From Flavimaribacter sediminis (lineage in GTDB: Bacteria; Pseudomonadota; Alphaproteobacteria; Rhizobiales; Rhizobiaceae), in the NCBI RefSeq assembly GCF_019492055.1, contig NZ_JAICBX010000001.1, forward strand, positions 372,001-436,000: DNA of 64,000 bases. The letters run 5' to 3'. Within the stretch, counting starts at the first letter, position 1. Each line of letters begins with the position of its first letter. The notes below the pieces were generated by a model. That model made no database searches. It was not told the origin of the DNA and saw nothing but the letters and a program-made list of their open reading frames with translations. A program made the position numbers and the translations under genes. Positions 50,640 through 60,225 of the stretch are shown one piece after another.

Positions 50640-52247
50640 ATGTCCGAGATCAAGTCACAGATCATTCCGTCCTCGACCCAGTTCCGGAACAACTGCGCCC
50701 GGATGAAGGCGCTGACGGACGAAATGCGCGACATCGCAGGGCGTATCGAAAAAGGTGGGAGCGACCAGTCGCGGGAACGTCATATCGCACGCGGCAAGCT
50801 TCTGCCGCGCGAAAGGGTTCGACGGCTTCTCGACAGCGATTCGCCGTTTCTGGAAGTCGGGCAGTTCGCTGCGTGGGACATGTATGGCGAACAGATCTCT
50901 TCGGCGGGCCTCATTGCCGGTATCGGCCGCGTATCCGGCCGGGATGCGATGATCGTCTGCAACGACGCGACCGTGAAGGGCGGCACCTATTTTCCGATGA
51001 CCGTCAAGAAGCATTTGCGGGCGCAGGAGATCGCTCTCGAGAACCGGCTGCCCTGCATCTATCTCGTTGACAGCGGCGGCGCCAATTTGCCGAACCAGGA
51101 CGAGGTGTTTCCGGACCGCGAGCATTTCGGCCGGATATTCTTCAACCAGGCCAATATGTCGGCGCGCGGCATTGCGCAGATCGCCGTCGTGATGGGATCC
51201 TGTACGGCGGGCGGGGCCTATGTTCCAGCGATGTCTGACGAGACGATTATCGTCCGCAATCAGGGGACGATCTTCCTCGCCGGGCCGCCACTGGTGAAGG
51301 CCGCAACCGGAGAAATCGTGTCGGCGGAAGATCTCGGCGGCGGCGACGTTCATACGAGATTGTCCGGCGTCGCTGACCATCTGGCCCTGGACGACGCGCA
51401 CGCGCTGGCGCTGGCCCGCCGGGCCGTCGCCAATCTCGGCGTCGGCGGCAAACAGGAGATGACTGGACAGGCGCCGGAAGATCCTCTTTACGACCCTGCT
51501 GAAATCGCCGGCATCGTTCCTACGGACATGAAGACGCCCTACGATATTCGCGAGGTTATCGCCCGGATCGTCGATGGCTCCCGCTTCGATGAATTCAAGG
51601 CGCGTTACGGCCCGACCCTCGTCTGCGGCTTTGCGCATATCCACGGCATGCTGACTGGCGTCATCGGCAACAACGGAGTGCTGTTTTCGGAATCCGCGCT
51701 GAAAGGCGCGCATTTCGTGGAACTTTGCTCCCAGCGCGGCATTCCACTGGTGTTTCTCCAGAATATCACTGGCTTCATGGTCGGTCAGAAATACGAGTCC
51801 GGCGGCATCGCCAAGGACGGCGCGAAGCTGGTGACGGCGGTCGCGACGACTTCGACGCCGAAGATCACGATGATCGTCGGCGGATCCTTCGGCGCCGGTA
51901 ATTACGGCATGTGCGGGCGCGCCTATGATCCGCGTTTTCTGTGGACATGGCCGAACAGCCGCATTTCCGTGATGGGCGGCGAGCAGGCCGCCGGCGTTCT
52001 GGCCACCTTGCGGCGGGAAGGCTTTGAGCGCAGCGGCGGCGACTGGAGCGCCGAGGAAGAGGTCGAGTTCCGTCGGCCGATCATCGAGCAGTTCGAGCAT
52101 CAGGGACACCCCCTCTACGCGTCGGCGCGACTTTGGGATGACGGAATAATCGATCCGTGCCGCTCCCGCGACGTGCTTGGACTATCTCTGTCGGTGACTC
52201 GCAACCGCGCGATCGAAGAAACACGCTTCGGCGTGTTCAGGATGTAG
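50640..52247 (+). CDS. liuB: Methylcrotonyl-CoA carboxylase, carboxyltransferase (beta) subunit
   Basis: 535 residues, matching the beta subunit of 3-methylcrotonyl-CoA carboxylase. It transfers CO2 from biotin to 3-methylcrotonyl-CoA. Visible are [16 protein letters not shown], the [17 protein letters not shown] oxyanion region and [12 protein letters not shown] with [19 protein letters not shown]. Geranyl-CoA carboxylase is the nearest alternative, but the adjoining isovaleryl-CoA dehydrogenase favours leucine/isovalerate. The alpha-subunit gene starts 8 nt after its stop. Confidence 0.92.
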   Translation: MSEIKSQIIPSSTQFRNNCARMKALTDEMRDIAGRIEKGGSDQSRERHIARGKLLPRERVRRLLDSDSPFLEVGQFAAWDMYGEQISSAGLIAGIGRVSGRDAMIVCNDATVKGGTYFPMTVKKHLRAQEIALENRLPCIYLVDSGGANLPNQDEVFPDREHFGRIFFNQANMSARGIAQIAVVMGSCTAGGAYVPAMSDETIIVRNQGTIFLAGPPLVKAATGEIVSAEDLGGGDVHTRLSGVADHLALDDAHALALARRAVANLGVGGKQEMTGQAPEDPLYDPAEIAGIVPTDMKTPYDIREVIARIVDGSRFDEFKARYGPTLVCGFAHIHGMLTGVIGNNGVLFSESALKGAHFVELCSQRGIPLVFLQNITGFMVGQKYESGGIAKDGAKLVTAVATTSTPKITMIVGGSFGAGNYGMCGRAYDPRFLWTWPNSRISVMGGEQAAGVLATLRREGFERSGGDWSAEEEVEFRRPIIEQFEHQGHPLYASARLWDDGIIDPCRSRDVLGLSLSVTRNRAIEETRFGVFRM

Positions 52248-52255
52248 GAGCGGTC

Positions 52256-54262
52256 ATGTTCTCCAAGATACTTGTCGCCAACCGCGGAGAGATCGCCTGC
52301 AGGATTATACGGACGGCGAGGGAGATGGGCATTGCGACCGTCGCCGTCTATTCGGACGTCGACGCCGCTTCCCTGCATGTCGCGATGGCGGACGAGGCCG
52401 TTCGAATCGGAACGGCCGCCGCTTCTGAAAGCTATCTGCTCGGCGACCGCATCATAGAGGCCGCGCACGAAGTCGGCGCAGAAGCTATTCACCCGGGCTA
52501 TGGCTTTCTTTCCGAGAACCCGGATTTCGTAGATGCGGTTGAACGCGCCGGGCTCGTTTTCATCGGTCCGTCGGCTGACGCCATTCGGGCGATGGGTTTG
52601 AAGGACGCGGCCAAGACGCTGATGGAGAAATCCGGCGTGCCAGTGGTTCCCGGCTATCACGGCGAGACCCAGGAACTGGTGGTGCTCGCCGGCAAGGCGA
52701 ACGAAATCGGTTATCCGGTGCTGATAAAGGCGCGCGCCGGCGGCGGCGGAAAGGGAATGCGGCTTGTCACCGACCCTTCTAGGTTCGGCGACGCGTTGTC
52801 AGCTGCGAAACGTGAAGCGGAAGCTTCCTTCGGCGACGGTCGTGTGCTGGTCGAGAAATTCGTCGCCACGCCGCGTCATATCGAGGTGCAGGTTTTTGGC
52901 GACGATCATGGAAATCACGTCTACCTGTTCGAGCGCGACTGCTCGCTGCAACGCCGGCACCAGAAGGTCATAGAAGAAGCGCCGGCGCCCGGCATGACAG
53001 CCGAGATGCGGGCGGCCATGGGCGAAGCGGCCGTGCAGGCGGCCAGAGCGATTGGCTACAGCGGCGCGGGGACGGTCGAGTTCATCGTCGACGCCAGCGA
53101 TGGACTGCACCCCGATCGCTTCTACTTCATGGAGATGAACACCAGGCTCCAGGTCGAACATCCGGTGACCGAGATGATCACCGGGCTCGACCTTGTTGAA
53201 TGGCAGTTGCGGGTCGCCGCCGGTGAAACGCTGCCCCTTAGCCAGGGGGAACTGGAAATTTGCGGCTGGGCTTTCGAGGCCCGGATCTATGCGGAGGATG
53301 TGCAAAAGGGGTTTCTTCCTGCGACGGGCGTTCTGCAGCATCTCTCATTTCCCGGCGCGCCGGCGCGGGTCGACTCCGGCGTCAGGGCCGGCGACGAGAT
53401 CACGCCGTTTTACGATCCGATGATCGCCAAGCTGATTGTCCACGGCCCGAACCGGAACATTGCCCTCAGTCGCCTGGCGGCCGCGCTCGCCAGAACCGAG
53501 ATTGCAGGCGCAACGACAAATCTCGAATTTTTGTGGCGGCTGTGCCGCAACCCGGAATTTGCGCAGGGAGGCGTCGACACCGGCCTTATTGATCGCGAAA
53601 CTGCATCGCTCTCGGCCTCTGATCCGGTCTCTGATGAAATGATTGCGCTTGCGGCGCTGTCGGCTATCGGCGTCGGATACGCGCCGGACGGCAACGACCC
53701 CTTTGTGACGATTGGCCCCTGGTCCCACTGGACGGCCGCGAAGCGGATCGTTCACCTTGTCGCCGACGGCGTCGATTTTGCGGTGACGTTGTATCGGCAT
53801 TCGCAGGCTCGCTGGTCGGCTGCAATAGACAGGTCGGACCGAACGAGCGGCGCCGGGCTGGAGTTCATGCTATTCGGCGCCGACGACGGGCGTTACCGGG
53901 CAGGGTTTGGGAACCGCCAGGTCAATCTTCACTGTGTTCGGGAAAAGGGTTCGGTCTCCGTCTTCATGGGCGGCCTGACCCATACATTCCAGATCCCGGC
54001 GGATGCGTCGACAGACGATGATGTCCAGGCGCCAGGCGACAGGCTTGTCGCTCCGATGCCTGGCGTAATCAAGCAGATCACCGTAGCAAAGGGCGATGAG
54101 GTGCAATTGGGGGCTCCGATAATCGTGATGGAAGCGATGAAGATGGAGATGAGCCTGGAAGCGCCGGGTGACGGGATCGTGGCTGAAGTTACCGTCTCAG
54201 AGGGAAGTCAGGTAAAAGACGGAGATGTTCTGGTTGTTCTCGAAACGAAAGTCGATGACTAG
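52256..54262 (+). CDS. liuD: Methylcrotonyl-CoA carboxylase, biotin-containing (alpha) subunit
   Basis: 668 residues. Biotin carboxylase domain first (FSKILVANRGEIACRIIRT; ATP-grasp loop GGGGKGMR; EMNTRLQVEHPVTE), then the BT linker and a C-terminal biotinyl domain with EAMKM as the biotinylation site. GGAG is 5 nt before ATG 52256. It is the last gene of the operon. The methylglutaconyl-CoA hydratase and HMG-CoA lyase normally next to it are absent; a terminator lies 180 nt on. Confidence 0.93.
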   Translation: MFSKILVANRGEIACRIIRTAREMGIATVAVYSDVDAASLHVAMADEAVRIGTAAASESYLLGDRIIEAAHEVGAEAIHPGYGFLSENPDFVDAVERAGLVFIGPSADAIRAMGLKDAAKTLMEKSGVPVVPGYHGETQELVVLAGKANEIGYPVLIKARAGGGGKGMRLVTDPSRFGDALSAAKREAEASFGDGRVLVEKFVATPRHIEVQVFGDDHGNHVYLFERDCSLQRRHQKVIEEAPAPGMTAEMRAAMGEAAVQAARAIGYSGAGTVEFIVDASDGLHPDRFYFMEMNTRLQVEHPVTEMITGLDLVEWQLRVAAGETLPLSQGELEICGWAFEARIYAEDVQKGFLPATGVLQHLSFPGAPARVDSGVRAGDEITPFYDPMIAKLIVHGPNRNIALSRLAAALARTEIAGATTNLEFLWRLCRNPEFAQGGVDTGLIDRETASLSASDPVSDEMIALAALSAIGVGYAPDGNDPFVTIGPWSHWTAAKRIVHLVADGVDFAVTLYRHSQARWSAAIDRSDRTSGAGLEFMLFGADDGRYRAGFGNRQVNLHCVREKGSVSVFMGGLTHTFQIPADASTDDDVQAPGDRLVAPMPGVIKQITVAKGDEVQLGAPIIVMEAMKMEMSLEAPGDGIVAEVTVSEGSQVKDGDVLVVLETKVDD

Positions 54263-54441
54263 GCGGCTTTTTCAAGAACAGTTTCCTTTTTAGACATTCT
54301 ATCCGCAGACAAAAGAAGATCTTTTTGTTTGAAGACCAATCCACATTATAAGTTGCTTGCATGGTTGCATAATGTCGTATTTTGCGTACACTTTTTACTG
54401 TAGTTGGTGTGTGTGCAGTTTCAATTTCCTCCCTAGACTAG

Positions 54442-54467
54442 GGCTGCAATTATGCAGCCTTTTTTTT
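54442..54467 (+). terminator. Intrinsic terminator
   Basis: GGCTGCA pairs with TGCAGCC around an ATTA loop, followed by eight T. This is a textbook Rho-independent terminator and closes the leucine operon. The rest of 54263-54628 is AT-rich and holds no gene; it probably includes the promoter of the next gene. Confidence 0.85.
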
Positions 54468-54628
54468 GTGCATATATTTCATATGGTTAAGGTTTAGTCG
54501 ATTGAGCACTTTCCGATCGGCTGACGCATTGTTTCGTAAAAAAATGATTCGCGCTGATTCGGTTTGATGGCGTATTTTTGGCTTTGAAGACGCAGGTGAC
54601 GACCTGTCAGTCAATTCGGGAGGCTTGA

Positions 54629-55180
54629 ATGGTGGATATTGTGGCGCCGCGCGAGGTGACGACATTCTGGTTCGACGAACTGGAGGAACGGAACTGGTTC
54701 GAAAAGAACGAGGAGATCGATCGCGCCATCAGAAAGCGCTTCATGGACACGCACCTGGCGCTTTCCGCACACGTTCCGCAGGAATGGCGCGAGACGCCGG
54801 AGGCTGCACTTGCACTGATTATTGTTTTCGACCAGTTTCCTCGCAATATTTTCAGAAACAGCCCGCATGCTTTCGCGTCCGATCCTTTGGCGCTCAAGGA
54901 AGCCACGCTTGCAATAGAGAAGGGTTTTGATCTTCAGACGCCTGAAAAACACAGGCTGTTTATCTATATTCCGTTCGAACACTCGGAAAGCATCGAGGAT
55001 CAGAATCGTAGCGTCGCGCTCTTTGAAACCCTGAACGACGAAAATCTGATGAAGTATGCGCTGGCGCATCGCGACGTCATCGAAAAATACGGCCGTTTTC
55101 CGCACAGAAATGCAATTTTGGGGCGTGTTTCGACACCCGAGGAAGAGGCTTATCTGGCGAAGCCGGGAGCAGGATTCTGA
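54629..55180 (+). CDS. DUF924-family protein
   Basis: 183 residues. The family is helical and TPR-like and its function is not established. Family hallmarks are VTTFWFDELE at the start, LALIIVFDQFPRNIFRNSPHAFASDP in the middle (given here as FDQFPRNIFR) and GRFPHRNAILGR near the end. GGGAGG lies 5 nt before ATG 54629. Stands alone. Confidence 0.9.
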   Translation: MVDIVAPREVTTFWFDELEERNWFEKNEEIDRAIRKRFMDTHLALSAHVPQEWRETPEAALALIIVFDQFPRNIFRNSPHAFASDPLALKEATLAIEKGFDLQTPEKHRLFIYIPFEHSESIEDQNRSVALFETLNDENLMKYALAHRDVIEKYGRFPHRNAILGRVSTPEEEAYLAKPGAGF

Positions 55181-55434
55181 GCAAAAAAGTCGTGCGATCA
55201 GACGTCGAAATGACAAATGGAATATGTGTTTTTGACCGCTTTCGCTGAAATTTGGTCCAATAAAGCGTATACAATGGTCGCGGTTGAATTTATTGACATT
55301 GCTTATAGCAAGTAGTTGATAACCAGATTCTCAACTTTCTGTCGGCGAGGAGGCCTGTTTCAGACAGGTTTATCTACGGTTAGTAGATGGCGTGCCACAA
55401 TCGAGGCGTGTTTGAAGCTGTTTGGTTTTTAAGA

Positions 55435-56883
55435 ATGACTGTCGTGTCGGAAATTACCCAGGATAAACCGCTCTGTGTTGATCTCGATGGAACACTCGTC
55501 GCGACCGATACACTGTGGGAAAGCCTGTTGCGGCTACTGCTCCGCAATCCATTCATGATCTTCAGCGTCATTCGTTGGGTGTTGAACGGAAAGGCCACGC
55601 TGAAATGCGAGGTCAGCAAGCATGTAAAAACCGATCCGGCGCAGTGGCCATTTCGGCCGGAAATCCTCGAGTGGCTAAAAGCGGAGAAATCCAGGGGACG
55701 CCATATCCTTCTCGTGACCGGCGCCCCGGGGCAGGTCGCCAACAGTGTCGCAGACCATCTCGGCATATTCGATGGCGTATTCCATACAAGCGAAGCGATC
55801 AACCTCACGTCGCTGCGTAAACGCGATCTTCTGGTTGAGCATTTTGGCGAGAAGGGCTTCGATTATCTTGGCGACAGCAACGATGACATCCCGGTTTTCG
55901 AAGCGGCCCACAACGTCTATCTCGTGCGGCCCCACGGCTCGGTTGGCCGGTGGCTGAAGAACAATTCGCAAGCGGAAGTTCTCCTAGAATATGGCAATGC
56001 GTTCCGCACTGCGCTGAAAGCCATGCGGGTTCATCAATGGTTGAAGAACACGCTGCTTTTCGTTCCGATTGTTCTCCAGCACGAATATTTCGAGCTTCTC
56101 TATGCGCTGGACGGCATTATCGGTTTCTTCTCTTTCAGTTTTGCGGCGAGCAGCGTTTATATCCTCAATGATCTTGTCGATCTGAGGAATGACCGGCGTC
56201 ACAGTACAAAACGTTTTCGCCCGATCGCGAGTGGCCAACTCGAAATACCAAACGCCATCATGCTCGCCGGCGGCCTGCTTGTCGTATCTTTGGCTTTGAG
56301 TTTGCTCCTGCCGCCGGTTTTTCTGTTGGTGCTCGCCGTCTATCTGGTAGCCACGACCGTCTACTCCTTCTTTCTCAAGAGGAAACTGCTCGTGGATGTG
56401 TTCACCTTGGCGGGTCTGTTCACGCTACGGATCATCGCCGGCGCGGCCGCCGTCGGGGCAAGCCTCTCGTTCTGGCTGCTGGCTTTCTCGATATTCTTCT
56501 TCCTGTCCCTCGCTCTCGTCAAACGCTATGTCGAACTCCAGGAGCTCGATTCATCGGAGGGATCGAAGAAAGTCGGTCGCGGGTATTACGCCGTTGATTT
56601 CGAGATGATCGGACAGGCCGGGATTTCCTCCGCCTTTGCAGCGGCCCTGGTCCTCGCTCTCTATATCCACAGTGAAGAGACCCGGGAGATTTATCAGTCG
56701 CCCCTTTTCCTGTGGCCGCTGTGCCCGCTGATCCTCTACATGCTGCTCAGAATCTGGATGCTGGCGCGCAGGGAACAGATGCATGACGATCCCGTCGTCT
56801 TCATCATTCGCGACTGGCGCAGCCAACTCGTCACCGCAACCGGGGCCCTGCTGATGGCGTTGGCGGTCGCTTTTCCCACATGA
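55435..56883 (+). CDS. HAD phosphatase fused to UbiA-type prenyl-phosphate phosphoribosyltransferase
   Basis: 482 residues. The first 190 or so form a HAD phosphatase (VDLDGTL, LVTGAPGQ, YLGDSNDDIPVF), the rest a UbiA-family enzyme with eight or nine membrane helices and the NDLVDLRNDRRH metal motif, like mycobacterial Rv3806c. The UbiA part would join phosphoribose diphosphate to a polyprenyl phosphate; the HAD part could remove the 5-phosphate, a step done by a separate protein in mycobacteria. Start ATG 55435 has a weak ribosome site. It overlaps the DprE1-like gene by ATGA. Confidence 0.85.
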   Translation: MTVVSEITQDKPLCVDLDGTLVATDTLWESLLRLLLRNPFMIFSVIRWVLNGKATLKCEVSKHVKTDPAQWPFRPEILEWLKAEKSRGRHILLVTGAPGQVANSVADHLGIFDGVFHTSEAINLTSLRKRDLLVEHFGEKGFDYLGDSNDDIPVFEAAHNVYLVRPHGSVGRWLKNNSQAEVLLEYGNAFRTALKAMRVHQWLKNTLLFVPIVLQHEYFELLYALDGIIGFFSFSFAASSVYILNDLVDLRNDRRHSTKRFRPIASGQLEIPNAIMLAGGLLVVSLALSLLLPPVFLLVLAVYLVATTVYSFFLKRKLLVDVFTLAGLFTLRIIAGAAAVGASLSFWLLAFSIFFFLSLALVKRYVELQELDSSEGSKKVGRGYYAVDFEMIGQAGISSAFAAALVLALYIHSEETREIYQSPLFLWPLCPLILYMLLRIWMLARREQMHDDPVVFIIRDWRSQLVTATGALLMALAVAFPT

Positions 56884-58196
56884 GCTATGAAAGCTGGGGT
56901 CGGTTGCGGCTCCGGGACCGTAGCGGCGTCGACGCTGCTTCCATTGGTGTAATCGACGGCAGGATGCCCGGCGGTTTTCTTCCATTCGGCAATGGCCGCT
57001 CCTATGGCGACAGTTGCCACAATGACGCCGGCACTCTCTTCGATAGCCGCAGTCTGGATCGGATCATCGACTTCGACCCGGAGACGGGCGATCTGCATTG
57101 TCAGGCCGGTGTTCTACTGTCTGATATCCTTTCCTATGCCATTCCGCGCGGTTTCTTCCCGCCAGTGACTCCAGGAACGCAATACGTGACTGTCGGCGGC
57201 GCCATCGCCAATGACGTCCATGGTAAAAACCACCATCGACGCGGCGTCTTTGGAAACTGGGTGCAGTCTTTCCGATTGATGCGCAGTGATCTCGGAACGA
57301 TCCAGTGCGACAGGCGGCAAAACAGCGGGCTCTTCGCAGCGACGATTGGCGGCATGGGCCTGACAGGATTGATTACGGACGCCGTCATTCGCCTGGTGCG
57401 AACGCCCGGCCCGGATATCCGTCAACACACGTTGCGATTTTCATCCATCGACGGCTATTTCGACGCTTTCGAGAGCTTCGATCGCGACCATGAATACGCC
57501 GTCGCATGGATTGACCAGTCAGCGCGTGGTGGCCACTTTGGCCGCGGCCTGCTTCTGGGTGGGGATCACGCGCAAGGTAAAGAGCAGGCCGCCGCGCCCC
57601 GCAGTCATGCACGGCTTTCCGTACCGTTCACGCCTCCGATCAGCCTTGTGAACTCGATCAGTATGCGCGCCTTCAACGCATTGTATTTCCGAAAGGAAAG
57701 GGCGGGATCGAGCGTCCGGGACGTCCCGTGGCGTAAATATTTCTACCCGCTCGACGCGCTGGGTCACTGGAACCGGCTCTATGGACCACGGGGGCTTCAC
57801 CAGCACCAGAGCGTTTATCCGGAAATGACGGGCAGGCAGACGACAATCAGGCTGCTGGAATGCGCTCAAGCGCACGGTCACGCCTCATTCCTGACTGTTC
57901 TCAAGCGGTTCGGCGGAGAAAAATCACCGGGTCTTTTGTCGTTTCCGCGCGCAGGTTTTACGCTGACGCTCGATTTCGCCAACCGTGGTAAACCGACAGA
58001 GAGATTGCTGGACGCACTCGATCGGATCGTCATGGAGGCTGGCGGCGCGGTCAATCCTTACAAGGACGCACGTATGTCGGCGGACGTGTTCGCCGGTTCA
58101 TTCCCAAATTGGCGCGACCTCGAAAACATCAGGGATCCGGCCCTGATGTCGGATTTCTGGAGACGCACCGCCATGATGCTGGAGAAGCAGGACTGA
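56880..58196 (+). CDS. DprE1-like FAD oxidase (polyprenylphosphoryl-ribose 2'-oxidase)
   Basis: 438 residues of the VAO/PCMH FAD-binding family. The start SWGRLRLRD, the FGNGRSYGDS FAD motif, VGGAIANDVHGKNHH and the D-arabinono-lactone-oxidase-type C-terminal part match DprE1. DprE1 oxidises the ribose of decaprenylphosphoryl-ribose at C2 to a ketone. It is translationally coupled to the UbiA gene. The usual partner, a short-chain reductase DprE2, is not seen in this window; an aminotransferase is nearby instead. Confidence 0.85.
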   Translation: MSYESWGRLRLRDRSGVDAASIGVIDGRMPGGFLPFGNGRSYGDSCHNDAGTLFDSRSLDRIIDFDPETGDLHCQAGVLLSDILSYAIPRGFFPPVTPGTQYVTVGGAIANDVHGKNHHRRGVFGNWVQSFRLMRSDLGTIQCDRRQNSGLFAATIGGMGLTGLITDAVIRLVRTPGPDIRQHTLRFSSIDGYFDAFESFDRDHEYAVAWIDQSARGGHFGRGLLLGGDHAQGKEQAAAPRSHARLSVPFTPPISLVNSISMRAFNALYFRKERAGSSVRDVPWRKYFYPLDALGHWNRLYGPRGLHQHQSVYPEMTGRQTTIRLLECAQAHGHASFLTVLKRFGGEKSPGLLSFPRAGFTLTLDFANRGKPTERLLDALDRIVMEAGGAVNPYKDARMSADVFAGSFPNWRDLENIRDPALMSDFWRRTAMMLEKQD

Positions 58197-58309
58197 CCGA
58201 CAGGTCACAGCAATTGCCTGGCCATTCACAAACGCAAACAACCGTTAACCTTCTTGCTTCACCAATTCTACTTGTCTTTGTGGCAGGAACTCAGAAACGG
58301 GACCTCGTG

Positions 58310-58738
58310 ATGAACTACATACCCTTTATCCTTTTTACCGTTCTGACCAATGCGGGCGCTCAATTGCTGCTCAAGCAAGGCGCCAACTCTTTGGGCGAAC
58401 TGGACATATTCGCCGGAAATCCGATCGTCAGAATTCTGCAGATCGCCTTCAATCCCTGGGTGTTCTTTGCGCTTGTCTCGTTTGTCGTCTCCATGGCGAC
58501 GCATATCTATGTCCTCACCAAGGTGGAGCTCTCATTCGCCTATCCGTTTTTGAGCCTCGCCTATGTCATCGTGGTGCTGTTCGCCTTCTTCGTGTTTCAC
58601 GAAACTCTGGGCGGATGGAGAATTGCCGGCATCACCCTCATCTGCGTTGGCACTATTCTGGTGGCCCAGTCAGGCCGCGAAGTGTCGGCGACGGTCATAC
58701 CGCAACACGATGCCGGCGACGACGGCCACGTTGATTGA
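58310..58738 (+). CDS. Small EamA/SMR-type membrane transporter (flippase-like)
   Basis: 142 residues, four membrane helices, of the drug/metabolite-transporter superfamily. It resembles ArnE/ArnF, which move undecaprenyl-phosphate-aminoarabinose across the inner membrane: LKQGANSLG after helix 1 and LSFAYPFLSLAYVIVVLFA in helix 3. A flippase for the lipid-linked sugar made by the two previous genes is the likely role. ATG 58310 is used; the frame extends upstream into the DprE1-like gene but without protein character. Confidence 0.75.
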   Translation: MNYIPFILFTVLTNAGAQLLLKQGANSLGELDIFAGNPIVRILQIAFNPWVFFALVSFVVSMATHIYVLTKVELSFAYPFLSLAYVIVVLFAFFVFHETLGGWRIAGITLICVGTILVAQSGREVSATVIPQHDAGDDGHVD

Positions 58739-58786
58739 AGCCGTGACCATCCGGACGCGACACGAAATATCTGGAGCGATCGAACC

Positions 58787-60196
58787 ATGAGTGTCAGTAC
58801 AACGAAACCTTCTCTTCTGGGCGTCGAAGACGCCAAGGCGCTGGGCATTGAACAAATGACGATGCTTTTCCGGGATCATCTCAATCCCGGACAGTTGCAT
58901 TTCATGAAGCTACTCGGTTTTAACAAGATAAAGGTCGAGACGGCGGAGGGCATGTACTACACCGATCAGAACGGTCGAAAGATCCTCGATTTCTTTGGCG
59001 GGTTCGGTTCGCTCGCGCTCGGGCACAATCACCCACGGGTGCTCGAAGCCCGCAAGCGTTTCCAGGATGAAAAGCGCCACGAAATCGCCATCGCCTTCAT
59101 GTCGCAATATGCTGCCGCGCTCGCAAAAAACCTTGCCGAGATATCGCCCGGCAGCCTGGACATGGTCTTTCTGGGCTCCAGCGGTTCGGAAGCCATGGAA
59201 GCCGCCGTCAAGGTGGCTGAACGCGCCGCAGGACCTGGACGCCACAAGGTGGTCTATGCGGAGAACTCATTCCATGGCAAAACGAAGGGCGTGCTGTCTC
59301 TGACAGACTCGCCGCTCTATCGCGGGCAGTTCCGTCTGGTCGAGAACACGATCCGCGTGCCTTTCGGCGATATCGATTCCATCAGAAACGCCTTCGAGGC
59401 CGATCCGCAGATCGGAGTGATTGTTCTTGAAACGGTTCAGGGCGGCGGCGGCATAGTCGGCGCGGAGCCGGCTTTCTGGCAGGAACTTCGACGGTTGTGC
59501 GACAAGCATGGCGTTCTGTGGGTCGCCGACGAGGTTCAGTGCGGCGTTGGACGCACGGGACGCTTCTATGCATTCGAACACGCCGGCGTCGTGCCTGACG
59601 TGACGGCGCTCGCAAAATCACTCGGCGCCGGCAAGACAGCAATGGGCGCGATGATCGCCCGGCGCGATGTCTACATGAAAGCCTATGGAAAACCAGGCAC
59701 GGCGCTGATCCACGGTCCCGCCACTTTTGGCGGCATTGGCGAAGCGTGCATTACAGCAATTGAAGGCCTTAATGTTCTGTATGACGAGGAGCTGATAGAC
59801 AATTCCGCCGAACAGGGCGCTTATCTCCTCTCCGAACTGCAACGCCTCCAAGGCAAATATCCGAAAATCATCAAGGATGTTCGCGGTCAGGGGCTGATGG
59901 TTGGGCTTGAGTTTCAGGACTTCAGCCAGACGCTTCCGGCTGTTTTGCGTCCCGTCGTATCGGTGCTGGACGAGAAACTGAAAGGGTCGCTTTCCGGTTT
60001 CGTTGGCGCGCTTTTGCTACGCGACTACGATGTGCTTGTGGCCTTTACCGAATACAATCGCAACGTCATTCGACTGGAACCGCCGCTGATCTGCCGGAAG
60101 GAACACATAGACACTTTCGTTTCGGCGCTGGACTCGCTGCTTGGACGCGGCGTCATCGCTATCGTGCGGGATTTCGTGGCGAGCCAGGTGAAGTAA
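58787..60196 (+). CDS. Class-III PLP-dependent aminotransferase
   Basis: 469 residues, fold type I. The PLP lysine is in ALAKSLGAG, the cofactor Asp in WVADEVQCGVGRTG, and GSSGSEAMEAAVKVAERA binds phosphate. Like ornithine-type and HpnO-type enzymes it should move an amino group to a carbonyl. It follows the DprE1-like oxidase and the flippase-like gene, so the carbonyl could be the 2'-keto pentose on the lipid carrier. Alternatives are a free amine or amino acid substrate. The gap to the transporter gene is 48 nt. Confidence 0.87.
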   Translation: MSVSTTKPSLLGVEDAKALGIEQMTMLFRDHLNPGQLHFMKLLGFNKIKVETAEGMYYTDQNGRKILDFFGGFGSLALGHNHPRVLEARKRFQDEKRHEIAIAFMSQYAAALAKNLAEISPGSLDMVFLGSSGSEAMEAAVKVAERAAGPGRHKVVYAENSFHGKTKGVLSLTDSPLYRGQFRLVENTIRVPFGDIDSIRNAFEADPQIGVIVLETVQGGGGIVGAEPAFWQELRRLCDKHGVLWVADEVQCGVGRTGRFYAFEHAGVVPDVTALAKSLGAGKTAMGAMIARRDVYMKAYGKPGTALIHGPATFGGIGEACITAIEGLNVLYDEELIDNSAEQGAYLLSELQRLQGKYPKIIKDVRGQGLMVGLEFQDFSQTLPAVLRPVVSVLDEKLKGSLSGFVGALLLRDYDVLVAFTEYNRNVIRLEPPLICRKEHIDTFVSALDSLLGRGVIAIVRDFVASQVK

Positions 60197-60225
60197 CGCC
60201 GCGGGCCTGAAGAGGTGGGCCTGAC

